NCBI GenBank assembly: GCA_027382625.1 | Contig: JAJKFJ010022847.1 | Location: 99,177 to 163,176, forward strand | Direction: 5' to 3' | Source of the DNA: Tetmemena sp. SeJ-2015 | Lineage: Eukaryota > Ciliophora > Spirotrichea > Sporadotrichida > Oxytrichidae | Length of the DNA stretch: 64,000 nucleotides | Part shown: in pieces, positions 35,546 through 48,540 of the stretch | Numbering within the stretch: the first letter of the stretch is position 1 | Layout of the letters: every line of letters starts with the position of its first letter | Made by a program: the position numbers and the translations under genes | Notes under the pieces: generated by a model | The model's database searches: none | Seen by the model: only the letters and a program-made list of their open reading frames with translations | Told to the model about the DNA's origin: nothing

Positions 35546-38500
35546 ATGTTGAGTATAAATAAACTTGAGGTTCATGAATTAGAAAATCCAAACAATGAAG
35601 AAGTGAAAAATGATCTAAACAGAGAAAACTTATTACACACAGATTATTTATTTTTAGCTTCGATTGAGCAAAAGTAAGGAAAAGGGATGACCTTTGATGA
35701 TAAATTTATTAGCTTTAAAATATATTTTGAATGAAGCCCTAACCCTGAGCGGCGGATATGGTAATTTATTTCCAGGAGTAATTTTGTATAGGATAATACA
35801 AAAAAATGTCCTACTTATAAAGTAGTTATACTTTTATTTTATAGGATCCTACCAGTTGTTCTCTACCATAATTCTGATGATGAATTACATCTCAAACAAT
35901 TAATTATTCTACGCCCTCTCCTACTTAGCTCTCTTTCCTGATTACAAATGTCCGCCTGAGCTGCCCAACTGCAGCTATTCTGATTAGTGCAAGTCTAATT
36001 CGTTGAGACTGTAAATCGATTGGACAAGTGTTAAATCTCTATTATGAATGAGAGTATAGTACAAATAAGAAGTTAAAATATATCTCTTGATAATTGGGTT
36101 GAGCGACTTGGCTTAGATTGTAAGTATTTCCGCTTTTTTAATTAGAGTAATTTGAGTAGTTATCTATTTCATAAAAAAAAATAATAGAATAGAGATTTTA
36201 ATTTCAAAGACTTTATTTGAACTTTTGAAATTAAAAAAAACAATAAAGTCTATGGAAAATTAAATTAGGTGCTGACCCCTATAAAATCGGGCTTTTGGGA
36301 TCCATGTACTTTGCCGGGTGGACTATTTCATGTGCTCTTGCTCCCCGTCTAGCTGACATCTATGGCCGAAGAATAGTGCTTTTGATTAGTTCCGGAGTAG
36401 CTGTGCCATTCTACGTGGGTCTGATCCTTTCTTCGAACCTCAACCTCTCTATTGTGCTCTTTTTCTTTTTTGGCCTCACTCAATTAAAGTGGAATAGCTT
36501 CCTTCATTTTTTATTCAAGCGGGAAAATCCAGCAACGTGTACATATACCTGATGGAAGTGATACCTCTGAAATATTAAACTATTGTTGGGACCCTCTTGA
36601 ACTTTGCAGATGGCTCCACTCTCATCTTAATGTCTCTCTATTTCAGATTCATCTCTAAGATCAAATATATGTTTGCTAATTCTCTTTATATAATTATTGT
36701 AATAGAATTGGCTGTACTACCAAATTTTTGGAGTTACGGGAGCGTTCTTAGGTTTTGCGGCAACGTTTCTGATGAGTGAGTCGCCCAAGTTCTACTACTC
36801 TTAAAATAAATTCGAACAGGCTAAGAAAGCTTTACAATACATATAGAAATTCAATAGAGCACTTCATCTTACTCTCTCTTGCCTTAAAAGGAAGAGTCCT
36901 CCAGTCATTTAACTTCAAACCATAGAATAGGAAGTGAAACAACAAACTTATGCATGACACAAAATAATAGTTTTTTTGAGAAAATTATTGAAATATGGCC
37001 ATTAAAAAGTAATTTTTATTGAAACTGGTGAGTAGCCTATTCAAATTCAAAATCAAAGAATGAACATTAGCAAATAATCTTTGACAAGAAATAAAATAGG
37101 CGGACATTATTTAAAGCAAATAACAAAATAAATATCAGGATTAGGCTCACACAAATCCTTAATTAGAAATAAAATAATCCCAGGAAATCCTCCCACTTAA
37201 TCTCTAATTAATTAAAACTGTACGTTTTTGTAATAATCTCAGTAATGATACAGTGAGAATCCATTAAAGATAGATGGAAAAGCTAAATATCATGATTGAA
37301 GAGGTGGAAGAGGATTTTGAAATTAAAGAGGACGACTCAGATCTCTTTACTGTGTAGTTGTTTGAGTCACCAAAAGCAAACTAATCAACAAAATATTGTT
37401 CACTTAAATTATTTATCAATTCACAATTTCGAAACCATAAACAAAGTGGCCGATATCCCTCCTACTTAAAGGCAAAATATTTATAAATTAAATTAAATTA
37501 TGAGATTTATAGGGAGGATCTATTAAAATATTGTAGGTATCTAAATCCATTTTTTAATTTGTCACCTTTTATAACAAAACAATTATAAGCTATAGTTATC
37601 ATCAGGCTTATTAAACTTGCAAATAATAAAGCCTCAATTCTTCTCAGCCTAGAACCTTTATAAATAGTCATTTTAAGTAAAAGTTTAATGTTTAATCTTA
37701 GCATCTATGTGACTGATTTGGAAATGGGAGAGCCTAAGGACGAGATTTCTCGTCTGAGTGGTATAAAAGCGTGACAAAGTGAATCTCAAAGTGGGAAGTA
37801 GTGGCTCAATTGGTGAAGAGGGATCCGACGCCCTAAATAGCTCTCAGTAAGATAAACTTGAAAAGGGGGCTTGTGAAGATTACGATTACTTCTCAAGCAA
37901 ATAGCTCGTAATCAAGAGGACCCTTCAAGATTCCATATCCAGAAAAGAGTCAAAGGAGACCAATGTAACCTCAAAAGAAAGCGAGAATAGTGCCCTTAGT
38001 CACAATATAATTCATATATCTTTAAATTATATAGCATTTCTGTGTTTAAACAAAGAATCAAAAGAACAAGATAGCTAGATTATAGAAAAAGAACAAGACT
38101 AAGAAATGTAAGTGTGCTTGCCTAAAATGAAAATGGATTCGTCATATAAAATAGAGACATATTCTAATTATCGCTTCGTGGTCTTATCGAGGATATTCTT
38201 TATAATTGAATTTTTTTTAGGAATAACGATCTGAGACTAAATACTGAGGAGCCCCTAAATTCAAAGCAAGAAAATGATTAAGTTCAGGCTTAGCAAAAAT
38301 AGACTAAGAGCAATTCAAGAGTTCCTCAAATATTGCTAGAAATTTCAATTTTTTTTTTGCAAGATCGTAAAAGTATAAGAAATAGTTTACAAAATTTGCT
38401 CAGAAACTATATTAAATTTAAAGAAACAGTTTTTAGTATAAAATTTCATTAAAATTACTGTTTTCTTTTATAATTTCTTTTTATATTACCATCTAATTTG

Positions 38501-39302
38501 ATGTATAATTCGAGATTTGATCTTTAATAAGGACAACCTAGTGAATCTATATTTATTATATCTGCTCGTAGCTACATTAATATGATTAACTCTCATTTTT
38601 TGTACTTCTTAATATGGGTTGTGACTGCATTTGACTTCTTCTTGATTAGCTTCTAGCTGAAGTATATAGATGGGGACATTTTCATAAATACGATAGTATC
38701 CTCTTGCAGTGAGATTTGCGGTTATTTGCTCTCAGGCCTGGTTTACTCTCGTTTTGGGCCTCGCCTCTCATTCCTTTCTGCCTTTGCATTTTCAACCACT
38801 GGTGCAGTCACTTACATTTTCCTTGGTCAAAAATACTCATACTTTTTAAGCAAGTAATTTAAGATTGCTAATAAATTCTTGACTCTTCATTAGTTCCAGT
38901 GATGGTGCTGATAACTAAGTTTGGAGTTGCTGCTTCTTTCAACATGGTATACCTAGTGAACTGCATCTTCCCCAGTCAACATCAGTCAACTCTCCTCGGA
39001 ATTTTCAGCTGCCTCTGCAGACTCTCCTCTACTATAGCCCCTCAAATCGCAGAACTTGCAGCTCCTGTCCCAATGATTTTAATTTTGCTCCTCTTAATAA
39101 CTACTTTAATTTCTTTCTGCGTTTTGGCAGTTGCAGCTATCATTTCCTCTTTCTTCCTGAGAGTTAATATTATTTCTAATCTATTTTTAACTTCTTTATT
39201 AAGTGAATTTTACGAGTTTAAGACCCTATGAAGATTAAGGAGGAGACAGCTGAGACAGTTATAGAAAATTCTCATATAGTATAGGCAGCAGTCAATAACT
39301 GA
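35546..39302 (+). CDS. MFS transporter, SV2/organic-cation-transporter type
   Basis: ATG at 35546 begins MLSINKLEVHELENP. Features: SYQLFSTIILMMNYISN (TM1), a Cys-containing extracellular loop (YKCPPELPNCSYSDQCKS) typical of organic-cation/SV2 carriers, then GLLGSMYFAGWTISCALAPRLADIYGRR (the last part is MFS motif A), VYIYLMEVIPLKYQT, and SESPKFYYSQNKFEQAKKAL at the end of the N-terminal half. A long acidic cytoplasmic loop (37200-38350) precedes the second half (VTAFDFFLISFQLKYIDGD, then VYLVNCIFPSQHQSTLLGI), ending VQAAVNN-stop at 39300-39302. Introns at 35761-35844 and 36120-36268. At least four IESs (36035, 36658, 37766, 39161) interrupt it. The substrate cannot be predicted. Confidence 0.75.
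36035..36081. other. IES, 47 bp, pointer ATCTCT
   Basis: ATCTCT at 36035-36040 and 36082-36087. Excision joins IDWTSVKSL to DNWVERLGLDC and removes a TGA. Confidence 0.78.
36658..36703. other. IES, 46 bp, pointer AGA
   Basis: AGA at 36658-36660 and 36704-36706. Excision joins SLYFRFISK to NWLYYQIFGVTGAFLGF, restoring a transmembrane helix; without it the frame ends at TGA 36777-36779. Confidence 0.68.
37766..37775. other. Micro-IES, 10 bp, pointer AAAG, contains TGA
   Basis: AAAG at 37766-37769 and 37776-37779. Excision joins ISRLSGIK to VNLKVGSSGSIGEEGS in the cytoplasmic loop and removes the TGA at 37772. Confidence 0.6.
39161..39213. other. IES, 53 bp, pointer GAGTT
   Basis: GAGTT at 39161-39165 and 39214-39218. 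Excision joins the last helix (AAIISSFFLRV) to QDPMKIKEETAETVIENS, a hydrophilic end with a stop at 39302. Confidence 0.72.
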
Positions 39303-39809
39303 CTCAAGACCTGCTAGAATAATCTATATTGCGCACTAACTAACATTCATATTAGAGTTTCTACTATAAACTATAAAACACCTAACAACCTACTCAAACA
39401 TTTTCACAAACGCTATACTAATTGTGAACATACCCGAAATACAATTAAACAAATTAAATTATCTATTAGAATGAATTTCTTAGTTTTAAATATAAAGCTT
39501 CGAACTGAAACTATATATAAACCGAATAATTTAAAAGGTCGATGGATTCGTATAAACAAGAAGAGGATTCTAATTTCAACGATGGTAGTATTATTTTTTT
39601 ATTTCCCTTCTTACTTCAAGTTAATTATAAAAACCAGTCACACCAGGTCCTTTCATTCTCAACCAACGATAAAAATATTAGTTTGATGGAAGAATAAAAT
39701 TTAATCTAAGGAAGGTTAAGAAAATTTAAATTCGAAAAGGCTTAGGACTTTTATTAGAGTCGTAATCTATTTTAGAGATTTAAATCTGATATTAAAATTG
39801 TAAACTTTT
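39303..39809. other. AT-rich convergent spacer
   Basis: About 500 bp between the convergent transporter and UDP-glycosyltransferase genes. Small ORFs here show no recognisable composition. Confidence 0.5.
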
Positions 39810-41731
39810 TCAAATTTTGAAAATAAAATTGATAAATAAATCAATCACCTTAAATAGACTGATTATGAATAAGGCAAAAGCTATAAATAGTCCTATCTTT
39901 ACATCAATATCCAGTCTAATAAGTATATTGCTGCTCTGAATCTTCATAATTTAGGCATCTGTAATATCTTAATCTAGTTGATGAGAAATTATCTTTGCCA
40001 GGTCCCTGTTGTCCGTGTCATTTCTTGAGTAAATTAGGGCCTTAGAAAAGTTTAATGTTCATTTTATTTTGTTTATCTTTAGCTTTTAAAACATTTTAAT
40101 GCGCTTGAATAAGTTCTTATTCTGAGAATAAAAATAAATTTAATGATTATATAACAGAATTTTACTCCTATGCATACACCGAAATTCATTCTTTGGGCTT
40201 AAATGCAGTGCATATTCTAATCCAAATAGCCCAATGGAATAACCATCAAAAAAATAAATGGTACAACATATCAAAATAATCATTTGAGTGTCATAGAGTA
40301 TAGCTTCCCTTAAAAAGAATTTTATCCACCGTGAGTGATAAATGCGAGTGTGTTAGGATGACTAAGTATTTTCACTTAATCCACTGAGTCTCTTAAGAAA
40401 ATTCTGCTTTAATAATACTTTAGTCATCTGAAACATTAGTCAAGCTTTACTTGAAAAGATCGCTCTTTGTAGATATTACAAACCCAACTTCAGTTATCTT
40501 ATACCAGTAAGTACTTAATGTATTTTTGAGACTCTAAATTATGAATGGAGTTGGCTTAGAAGTAAGTACCAAATGAAATGTAGACTATATCTTCATACTG
40601 ATTCAAGAATTTTCCAAGCAAATCTTCTTAAGAATGTTCCTGAAAATCACTTTTGCTTCATAATGTTTCTGCCAAAAGTAAAGAGCTAACAGGGATTAAA
40701 AAATATCGGAGATCAAGGAATTGGATCTTCTCAGTAAGTGGAATTGCTGGATTTATTCCTTCTATGCTGAGAATTATAATTTTATCTGGCTATATTTTGT
40801 GAACTGTTAGCAGTGGTTTTATTTGCAAAGGCACATTTTTCTCTATGATAAATATTTTATAACGAGTTAAAATAATAAATAATTGCGCATCTTATAATTA
40901 AAGCTATCTTTTATAGCAAATTTAGCGAATGGATTATTAAATTGAGTATGATATCTTTGTTGACGGGACTAAGTTAATCTTAGCCTAAAATTAAATGATA
41001 AAAAATAGAGTGAATTGTAGCTAGGAAGTTGAAGAGTCTAAACTGCGTTTCAGAGAAGGGGTGTTGCTGAGCTTTCTTGTCTATCTGGAAACTCATTATG
41101 TTAAAATGCGAAGAGTGAGCTAAGGGCAGTTCAGCCTCTCTTAGCAAGTTTTACTCCACTGGACCATTTACGAGTTGAATGAAGATAGGGATATCTAGAA
41201 ATAAAGTTTAAATTTAAATCAGAAATTGTAGGAGTCGCTGCAGAATGTCTGATCTATCTGACACTATAAATGTATCAATTATGTCAAAATTATGTTGCTA
41301 ATCAAAATTTAAAGATCGAATATTGCATCGAATCTTAACTCCCTAATCGTTTTATAAATTTCAGTCTACTCTCTGAAACTCTCATCCCTAGCTTGATTTT
41401 CGACCAGCACTTTTATACCTTGCTTTTCTAGCTCATCTTTGTACATTTAATCTGCCTCTTACAGCACCATAGTGATAAATATTCGAGATGTAGAAAAATA
41501 AATTTAGCTAGAGAGTTTAGTTTATCGAAGTTGGAAGTTTTCTTCAAAAAATGAGCAAATCCTAAGTTTAAAGACTTGTGACTCGCCATGGTCATACCAT
41601 ACACTAGAATTCTCTATTTCTCTAGGAATTATTCTTCTTCCTCCATTATAGCTTTGCCCAAAACAACTTAAAGGAGAAGGAGGTGAAGTAGTAGTAGATT
41701 TGGTTTTAATTTTTTCATTGAAAAATTGCAT
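39810..41731 (-). CDS. UDP-glycosyltransferase 1 (GT1-like, C-terminal membrane anchor)
   Basis: Start ATG at 41731-41729 gives MQFFNEKIKTKSTTTSPPS, an unusual start without a clear signal peptide. Then MYKDELEKQGIKVLVENQ (41440), VNGPVEQNLLREAELPLAHS (41150, matching VMNGAVEQDLL-type sequence of the second copy), EDIVYISFGTYFQANS (40585; the V-Y-x-S-F-G motif that starts the nucleotide-sugar-binding half), LSHPNTLAFITHGGQNSF (40350; HGG of the UGT signature), and VIPLGYLDQNMHC (40200). A hydrophobic helix, IGLFIAFALFIISLFKVIDLF, precedes the stop at 39812-39810. UGTs transfer sugar from UDP-sugars to small lipophilic acceptors, normally in the ER lumen. Frame changes mark several IESs that were not fully mapped. 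Confidence 0.72.
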
Positions 41732-41895
41732 TTATAATTAATTTATAAATCTAATTATATTTATATAAGAGACTTGACTGAACAAGAACATGAAATATTT
41801 TTTTAAATCTCAAATTACATTTGATTTACAATGCAATGAGTTGAATACGAAAAGTGATAATTTATAAAATAAAAATTTGAATTCAAAATAAGCCA

Positions 41896-44800
41896 TCAAT
41901 TATCTTCTAAAGTGTTAACTCTTGTTGAAAATTATCTGGCTCTATGTTTTCTTATGAATCGTTCACTTATTAACTTTATATTATTTGAATGTTATTAAAG
42001 ATATTAGGCAGTCGACCTGAGATTTGATGTCCACTACAGAGATAGTCCTATTACAACTGCCTTTAAAATTAAACTTGAAGTAGTTTGGACTATGTTTTTG
42101 TTTTTCTTCTTCTTTATTGAGGGGCTTAAATCGGGTCCAATCTCAAATATAGTACAATCTAAAATCATTTTTAGATAAATCTCAGTTAACTTTTCAAGTC
42201 TTAAATGTGGTCTTGCTACATTCTCTTTAAGTGCTCTCTGGAAATAGTTGTCTGATTGAATATTAGATTACTCTTGTATTTTAATGAGTTAGTTCTCAGC
42301 AAGGTGGTTTGGTTCGGAAGAAAAATTATTTTAAGGTAAACTATCAGCAGGATTTTGAGTATCTACTCTAAGGATTTGATGCGTAGAGTTGAGATCCTAT
42401 GAGCTTTCTCATATTTATATTTATAAATATCTTTCTAAGAAGTTTTTGATGTACTCTAAATCCTGTGGCTCTTTCTTTTGAAAAGAGATTCGCTTCTTGT
42501 TTTTAAGATCGTTGTTAATGATTTCTGCGTTTCTGTCTTTGGATTTATTGAACTTGGTGCTGTCTACGTATTATCTCAAAGATGCATTTTCAGAGTCTGA
42601 GTGATGTTTCTTGCTATATTTTTTAGCTTTTCGCTTCTTTTAATTTATATCCTTCAGTTTAAGCAGACACTTGCTCAACTTTAAACAAAAAGAAAAAAAT
42701 TAGCGTCTTGGGTTTAATCCATTCGTAGAAACTCTATATGATAGATCCAATAAAAAGGGAGCAGTTTACCAAAAGCACAAACAAAATTACTGCCAACATT
42801 AAAAAGCCCAAGTCATAACGCACATCCAAATTAAAATAAATAGAGTTTAGAATTTTTATAGTAAAAGATTAATTAAAATGAATCAGACTCTATAAATTAG
42901 AATAGGACTAAAAGATTTTTTATTATGCTCAAATCACTATAATTTAATTATTGATGATGAAATAAAATAAGGTTTAAATATTTATAAATTGGTTTCAAGC
43001 TCAGTACATGCGAACAGGCAACTCATGATTAGTAAAAGCGTGCTCTCATTCAAAATATCAACATAGGTGTCGAATTTACTTGCATAGGGTTTGGTCTAGA
43101 TCAGTAAAATTATCTCATATTCAAATAATTGCATCTTGAATTAATTATCTGCACTATTGTCATCAGAATTAATTAAAATCTTATTGCATTAAATTTTAAA
43201 TTTAGCTTTGCAGTTGAATGCCTTGATAATTAGAAAGGAAAACGATGTATTAATAAATTTAAAAAAGTGATTAAGATGACTATAGCGTACTGCATCCTTC
43301 TAAAAAGACCGAAGACTGCATACTCGTACGCAACAAATTGCTCAGTCTTCAAATATTGGTACAAAGAGCATTAAAATAATATTCTTAATTTTTAAAGAGC
43401 CATATCTTATTATGAAAGTTTAATCCTTTAGTTTATGAGCGCTGCCCTTCAAGAAAAGCAAAAGCAAAATGGGACACAATATAAAAATTTTTATAATATT
43501 TCTTCCTTAAACAATAATATTTTGTTATAAGTAAGCAGAGAAAATAAGTGAGGTGACAGCCAGTTCAAACTTAAACTTTTATTATAAATTAGTTTAGTAA
43601 ACAAATAATATATTAAATTAGGTTTATTTGAGTTAGTATCTAATCCGACTTTAAACTCTAAACCAAAAATTATTAGATGAAAGAATCCTTTGTTTACCTA
43701 TTGCAGAGGAAATTATATTTTTCAAAGGTATGTTTTCATAAAGTACTGAATTATCACAGAAAGCATTAGCTGGTTATAGAGGTTGCTAAAAACTTTTGTT
43801 AATCTATAAACAATTAACACTTGAAAGTGTTACCTAGTTTTCGTGTACTTAATGATAAGAAACAGAAATGCTCCAACAACCATAATTATACCAAAGACAG
43901 TCAAAGCCAAAATCAGATCACTCAAATTAGAGCTGCTATTTACTTTATAAACATAAAACATCATTTTTAACTATCATATCGTAGATAAAAGTTAAATCAA
44001 GTCAGAAGTGAGATTTGTGTTTTAAAAAGATATCCATTTCAACAAAAGCTTAATAAATTAATTATTTAAAATTTAAGACTGGTTCTGATCTTGAATGCTT
44101 GTCTTTAGGCTGGACTTCAACAAAGTTTGAAACCTCACTTGGAATTATTTGCATGTTCGATACTTCAATAATAGTGGCTAGGCATTTCATCAAATTCGCT
44201 GGGATCGATAAGTTTTGTAAATTTAATCTTAGATTTTAAAATATTAACTCTCGAAATAAGTTGAGCATGGGAATATGGGAAATAATTTGGAGAATATTAA
44301 GTAGGGTCCATATTCTCTTCATAGTGAAGCCCATTACAATTTGAAGAATCATGTTGATGTAGATTCCTGCTTCTATTGAGCCATCAAATAAGCATAATTT
44401 AAATTCATTGAAATAAGGAGTAGGCTTGATTCATTACTGCCTACAAAGCTAGCGCATTATTTTAGCAAAGAATTATTTCTTACTTGTATTCTTGATTTGA
44501 GGGGGTATTTTTGTAATCAATTCAGTAGACTCATTTAGGTAGTAAGTGTTACTGAAATTAAAATGGTATATGATAGTTCATAATATGACTTTATTTACTG
44601 TAAATCATCTGCTTGAAAAGAGTCACATTTTTGAATGTCACTCATAGCTTGTCATATTCAGTGAAAATAAAGCAAATTAATTAGAATTAGTGGACTAAGA
44701 GATATACTCTGGATGCTTGAAGTAGATCTGCAATGTCAAAATTTCTCCTTGGATGTTTAAATTAAAAGCTGTTAAATATTTTCAAACTGAGCACTAGTAA

Positions 44801-47800
44801 CTATGGACTGAGTTTTGTATTTTTAAACGAGATCAAAGTTGAGTGCATAAGGAATTAAACTAGTGATGCTTTAGTCTGAGACTTAAAGCTTGTCCGGGAA
44901 TTCTATTTTTAGAAGACCTTCCATTGATATTGATTTGATACTTATTTTCTTGTTTAATATAATTCAAGCACTAATTTTAATATAATTTAAGATCGTTTTT
45001 GCTGTCTGAAACTTCTCCAGAATCTACAACTTCAGAAATAGGAATAACTTTCTAATCTTAAATTTATTAAGCATTAATTACTTTGAGGGTTAAAGTGGAG
45101 GTGGATTTGATTTTTCCATTAGAGTCCTGCAAGTAGTATTTGATTTTGTAACTGCCAGCATACTTTCAAAAAGTGTCGGGTTAGAACAGGATGAAGCCGT
45201 TGTATAGTTTTGAAAATGCCTGCACCTGCCCATAGTCAATTATGAACACCAAAGAATAGTCTGCCTATAATTAAGCTATACAAGCAGGAGTCGAATACTA
45301 CAAGGTCTCCCCTTAATTCATTTAGTATTTAAAATGCTGATAATATAAATGATAATTCACGGACTAATCTATCAAAATACAAGAGGGTATAGTTTTCTCT
45401 GGCTCAGGTGTTGTATAACTCAGGTTCAAGCTTATTGAAATGGTTTCTAAAATCTCATATGTATCCTATTAAATAAATTAGAGAGTCCTCAGGGTTGTAA
45501 ATCAATTACGATATAAATTCAAACTATATTTAAATTAATCAAAAGTGCAGATATTTAGAGTCCAGCTTTCGCTTTGTTATCTGTGTAAACTTTCAGTTTC
45601 CCGCTACTTGAATCCAAAGATACCACTTCCAAATCTGCCATAGAATTTAGAACAGCAGTATAAGGGCACTCAAGATTGTTGTTTTAGAGGTAGTCAGTTA
45701 TTAAAACCTCTTTTTCGTTTGATACCCCAATCTCAAAATCTATTGAGATCAGTGGAGAAAGGAAATATAATTAATTTTTCTATCTTTAATTAAGAGGACT
45801 GTCAGATCAAGCACGAAGCACTTGAGAATAATTTAGTAGGTTTGATAGATCGCTTAAAAGAAATATTCAATGTATAATTAGAAGAAAGCTTCATAAAATA
45901 GGGTTTCCTTGTTTGTGAGTGTGAAATCGTAAATTGAGTATAGCATGTTTTTAGTATTTGCTATTGTTGAATATAAGTGAGTGCTGTTTATGTATTACAA
46001 ATAAGTGTAGGGCAGATCATCAATAACACTAAAAAAAATAATAAAACTCTATAGAGATCAATTGTGGTTTTTGCCCTCAGAAAAATAATATTTATCAACA
46101 TATATAGAAAAGGTTCGTACTATAATTGCAAGTTGTTGGTTCATAGTATTGAGTGTATGAATTTTTCTTGATGTAGATTTTCTGAGAAGTACTGAGGCCC
46201 TTCTAAATATAACTAACTAAGGAGTTATCGGGATCTATATTCACACACTGTTTGCTCAAAAGAAGATTATCACCATCATCAAGAGTAAACTCATTCAAAA
46301 ATTTTTGCAATTAAATTTAAAACTAGGAGGGAAGAGTCAAGATAACTTTAATATACAATCTAGTAATATTAATTTATGTAGATTGTTTGAAGAGTATCAA
46401 AGTACATATCCATTGAAGCTATTGTGATTAATTTAAATTTAGCATTTAACTGATTTATTTATACTTATGATGGTTCCTTCTGTAGTGAGTACAGTCATAG
46501 CATTACCTGGCGCCCATGTTAATGAAGTATTTTGACTATGAAATCGCAGTTTGAATTCTACTTAGTGTCAAAGATTATAATATAAAGTTAAAAAAAGATA
46601 AAACTAATCTGTTAGTTTGCATTTGTAGCGTTATACATGCAGTTTATGAAACCATCTGCATAGCCGTACATGTAATACAAACCTTTAAATATTAAATTTA
46701 AATTAAATGCACAAATTTCCATCAGTTAAAATATTTATCTCGTAATTTTAGATTAATTGCTAAAATTATAGAGAATCTTCATTTTTAAATTTTAGTTTAC
46801 TCTCTTACTATTTATTTGTTGTGGATTTTTTAAAAGCAAATCAAAATTAACAGATTTTCTATTCATAAATTTAACCTCTGACAAAATCAAATCTGATAAA
46901 GGTGGTACCTCTAGCAATATTAGCAGTCTCAAATAAAACAAAAAATAAATAAATTGCTTCTCTGGTAAGAAGTATCTGTAAATAGTGCTGCTGAAATCTG
47001 CAGTGAAATACCTGAAATAAATAGCAACAGAGTCTGAGTTTCCTTGGACGTAAGCATAAAATAATTAACATTGATTACTCCCGTTCCCATAATTAAAGAG
47101 AAATTAAATTAGTTTCCATCTTTAAGTCTACGCAGTCAACATCAGTTAGATGAAAGGAACTCATGTCAAAAGTTGCTCGTAGTACTTACGAATTAGTTAT
47201 GTCGAAGCGATCTATTATCAAAGAGGACCCCTGGCCTTTGCAGTAACCCATCAAAGGAGTTGAGATACTCCCGTATACTCCCACATGCATTGCGGAATCT
47301 ACGCCAGTAATTTAAGTCTAATAAACAAAAATTTAGAAAAAATTTTTTAAACATCCACTGCTACATTTTGACTAGAGGTCTGAGTTTTGCTAAAGACTGC
47401 AATATTTTAAATATGCTTTTAAACTAATAAATACTAAGGAATGATTGGTAGTTTCCTATCATATAGACAGTATGAATATTAATTAAGTTTTTCATAGATT
47501 TAAAATGCTAAATGTGTATCCATGTTGTTGAGAATACAATCAGTGAAAGGCATGAACGAGCTAGGTCCTGAGTTGAAGGTCGCTTGCCAAGTCAAACCTG
47601 CTTAGGGACTGCCTGATTGCACATAAACATTTTTACACATTATTTTAAGGATGAACATTAAATTTAGCCAACAATCCTTGGGTTTCTGCAGTTGTAATTA
47701 AAATTAAAGCAAAAACTCGTTGATAAATTAATTGGAGGCCGCATAATGATAAATAAGTCACCATCGTTTTAGCCAAAGCCAATACTCATATATTGATCGT

Positions 47801-48315
47801 TTAGATAAGTTACAAATCCATTTGTAGTGTCCACAAACTTCTGAATCGTGCTAGTGAAAGAGGCAGGGTCGACTTGAATAACAAGCAACTCTATTCCTTT
47901 AATTCATAGATAAATATTTTTTCAAAATATTTGCATCTATCTAATAAGCCGTTTGTGTTGAAAGTGTTGCATAGGTAGATTTTATTCTGGCGCGAGAAGA
48001 GCTGAATCTGATCATAAGTTAAGGTACTTGAAAAATGCTTTGTGAACAGCAGAGTTGATTAAACTTAAATTATGGAAATGGCTGCAATTGAAATGCTCAA
48101 TTTATATAAAGTATTTACGAGAAGTAGGACACAAAATTTAAAGAAAAAATTCTTTATTGTAAATTTGTGCTTAGGCCTTGAGCAACTAATGAACCCAACA
48201 CAGCAATTTAAATATGATGATGATCTTAAATTTTCTGCTCGCCGTCAGTATCCATAGCAGTAATAGCTATGTCATAGCCATCCAGACCCAATAAATATGG
48301 AAACTCTTCACACAT
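41896..48315 (-). CDS. Giant multi-domain membrane protein (beta-rich ectodomain, TM bundle, basic tail)
   Basis: Probable start at 48315 (MCEEFPYLLGLDGYDIAITA). The first part (48300-47200) has repeats such as GYDIAITAMDTDGEQ and SIGFGQNDGDLFIMRP, suggestive of SBBP-type beta-propeller blades. The middle (46600-44800) reads like tandem Ig/cadherin-like domains: YAGSYKIKYYLQDSNGK, STSTLTLKV, DSSSGKLKVYTDN. Hydrophobic helices follow: NLSDLILALTVFGIIMVVGAF (43930-43860), then more, including KFDTYVDILNESTLLLIMSC (43060) and YDLGFLMLAVILFVLLVNCSLF (42800), resembling the polytopic C-terminal region of many large ciliate surface proteins. A charged cytoplasmic tail (KKRKAKKYSKKHHSDSEN) ends at TGA 41898-41896. 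IESs are numerous and only partly mapped. Domain names are impressions from short motifs; function unknown. Confidence 0.5.
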
Positions 48316-48540
48316 TATGCTTTTCAAGAATAACTAGAGGATATATTTCAATTTCTAATGGAAAATTGCATTTATATGAAGGAGGCATATAAAGGCTGGT
48401 AATCTATTATTTTTCATATTAAAGATTAAAAGCACATTAATTTCAGCTGTTGTCATCATCCCATCTAAATTACAATTCTATAGCGTTCTAAGAAAGATCA
48501 GTTGATCATTTGTTAGCAATTTTAATAAATTTAATAAATA

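Noticed and set aside
5463..37775. Reading the in-frame TGA codons as tryptophan (a second reassignment)
   Set aside because: At conserved Trp positions (channel S3, AMPK-beta-like GEFNNW, SET, RCC1, BAR end) the codon is always TGG, and genes end at TGA. The TGAs instead fall between short direct repeats whose removal keeps the frame.
5458..37779. Explaining the micro-IESs as assembly or sequencing indels
   Set aside because: Such errors are typically 1-2 bp in homopolymers. These are 7-22 bp with matching flanking repeats. Not excluded for the 7-bp case at 34039.
39690..41530. A plus-strand TPR-like gene (a frame with YIAALNLHNLGICNI)
   Set aside because: The minus strand carries UGT hallmarks over the same DNA (VYISFGTYF, HGGQNSF, GYLDQNMHC and a C-terminal TM helix), so the plus reading is a shadow.
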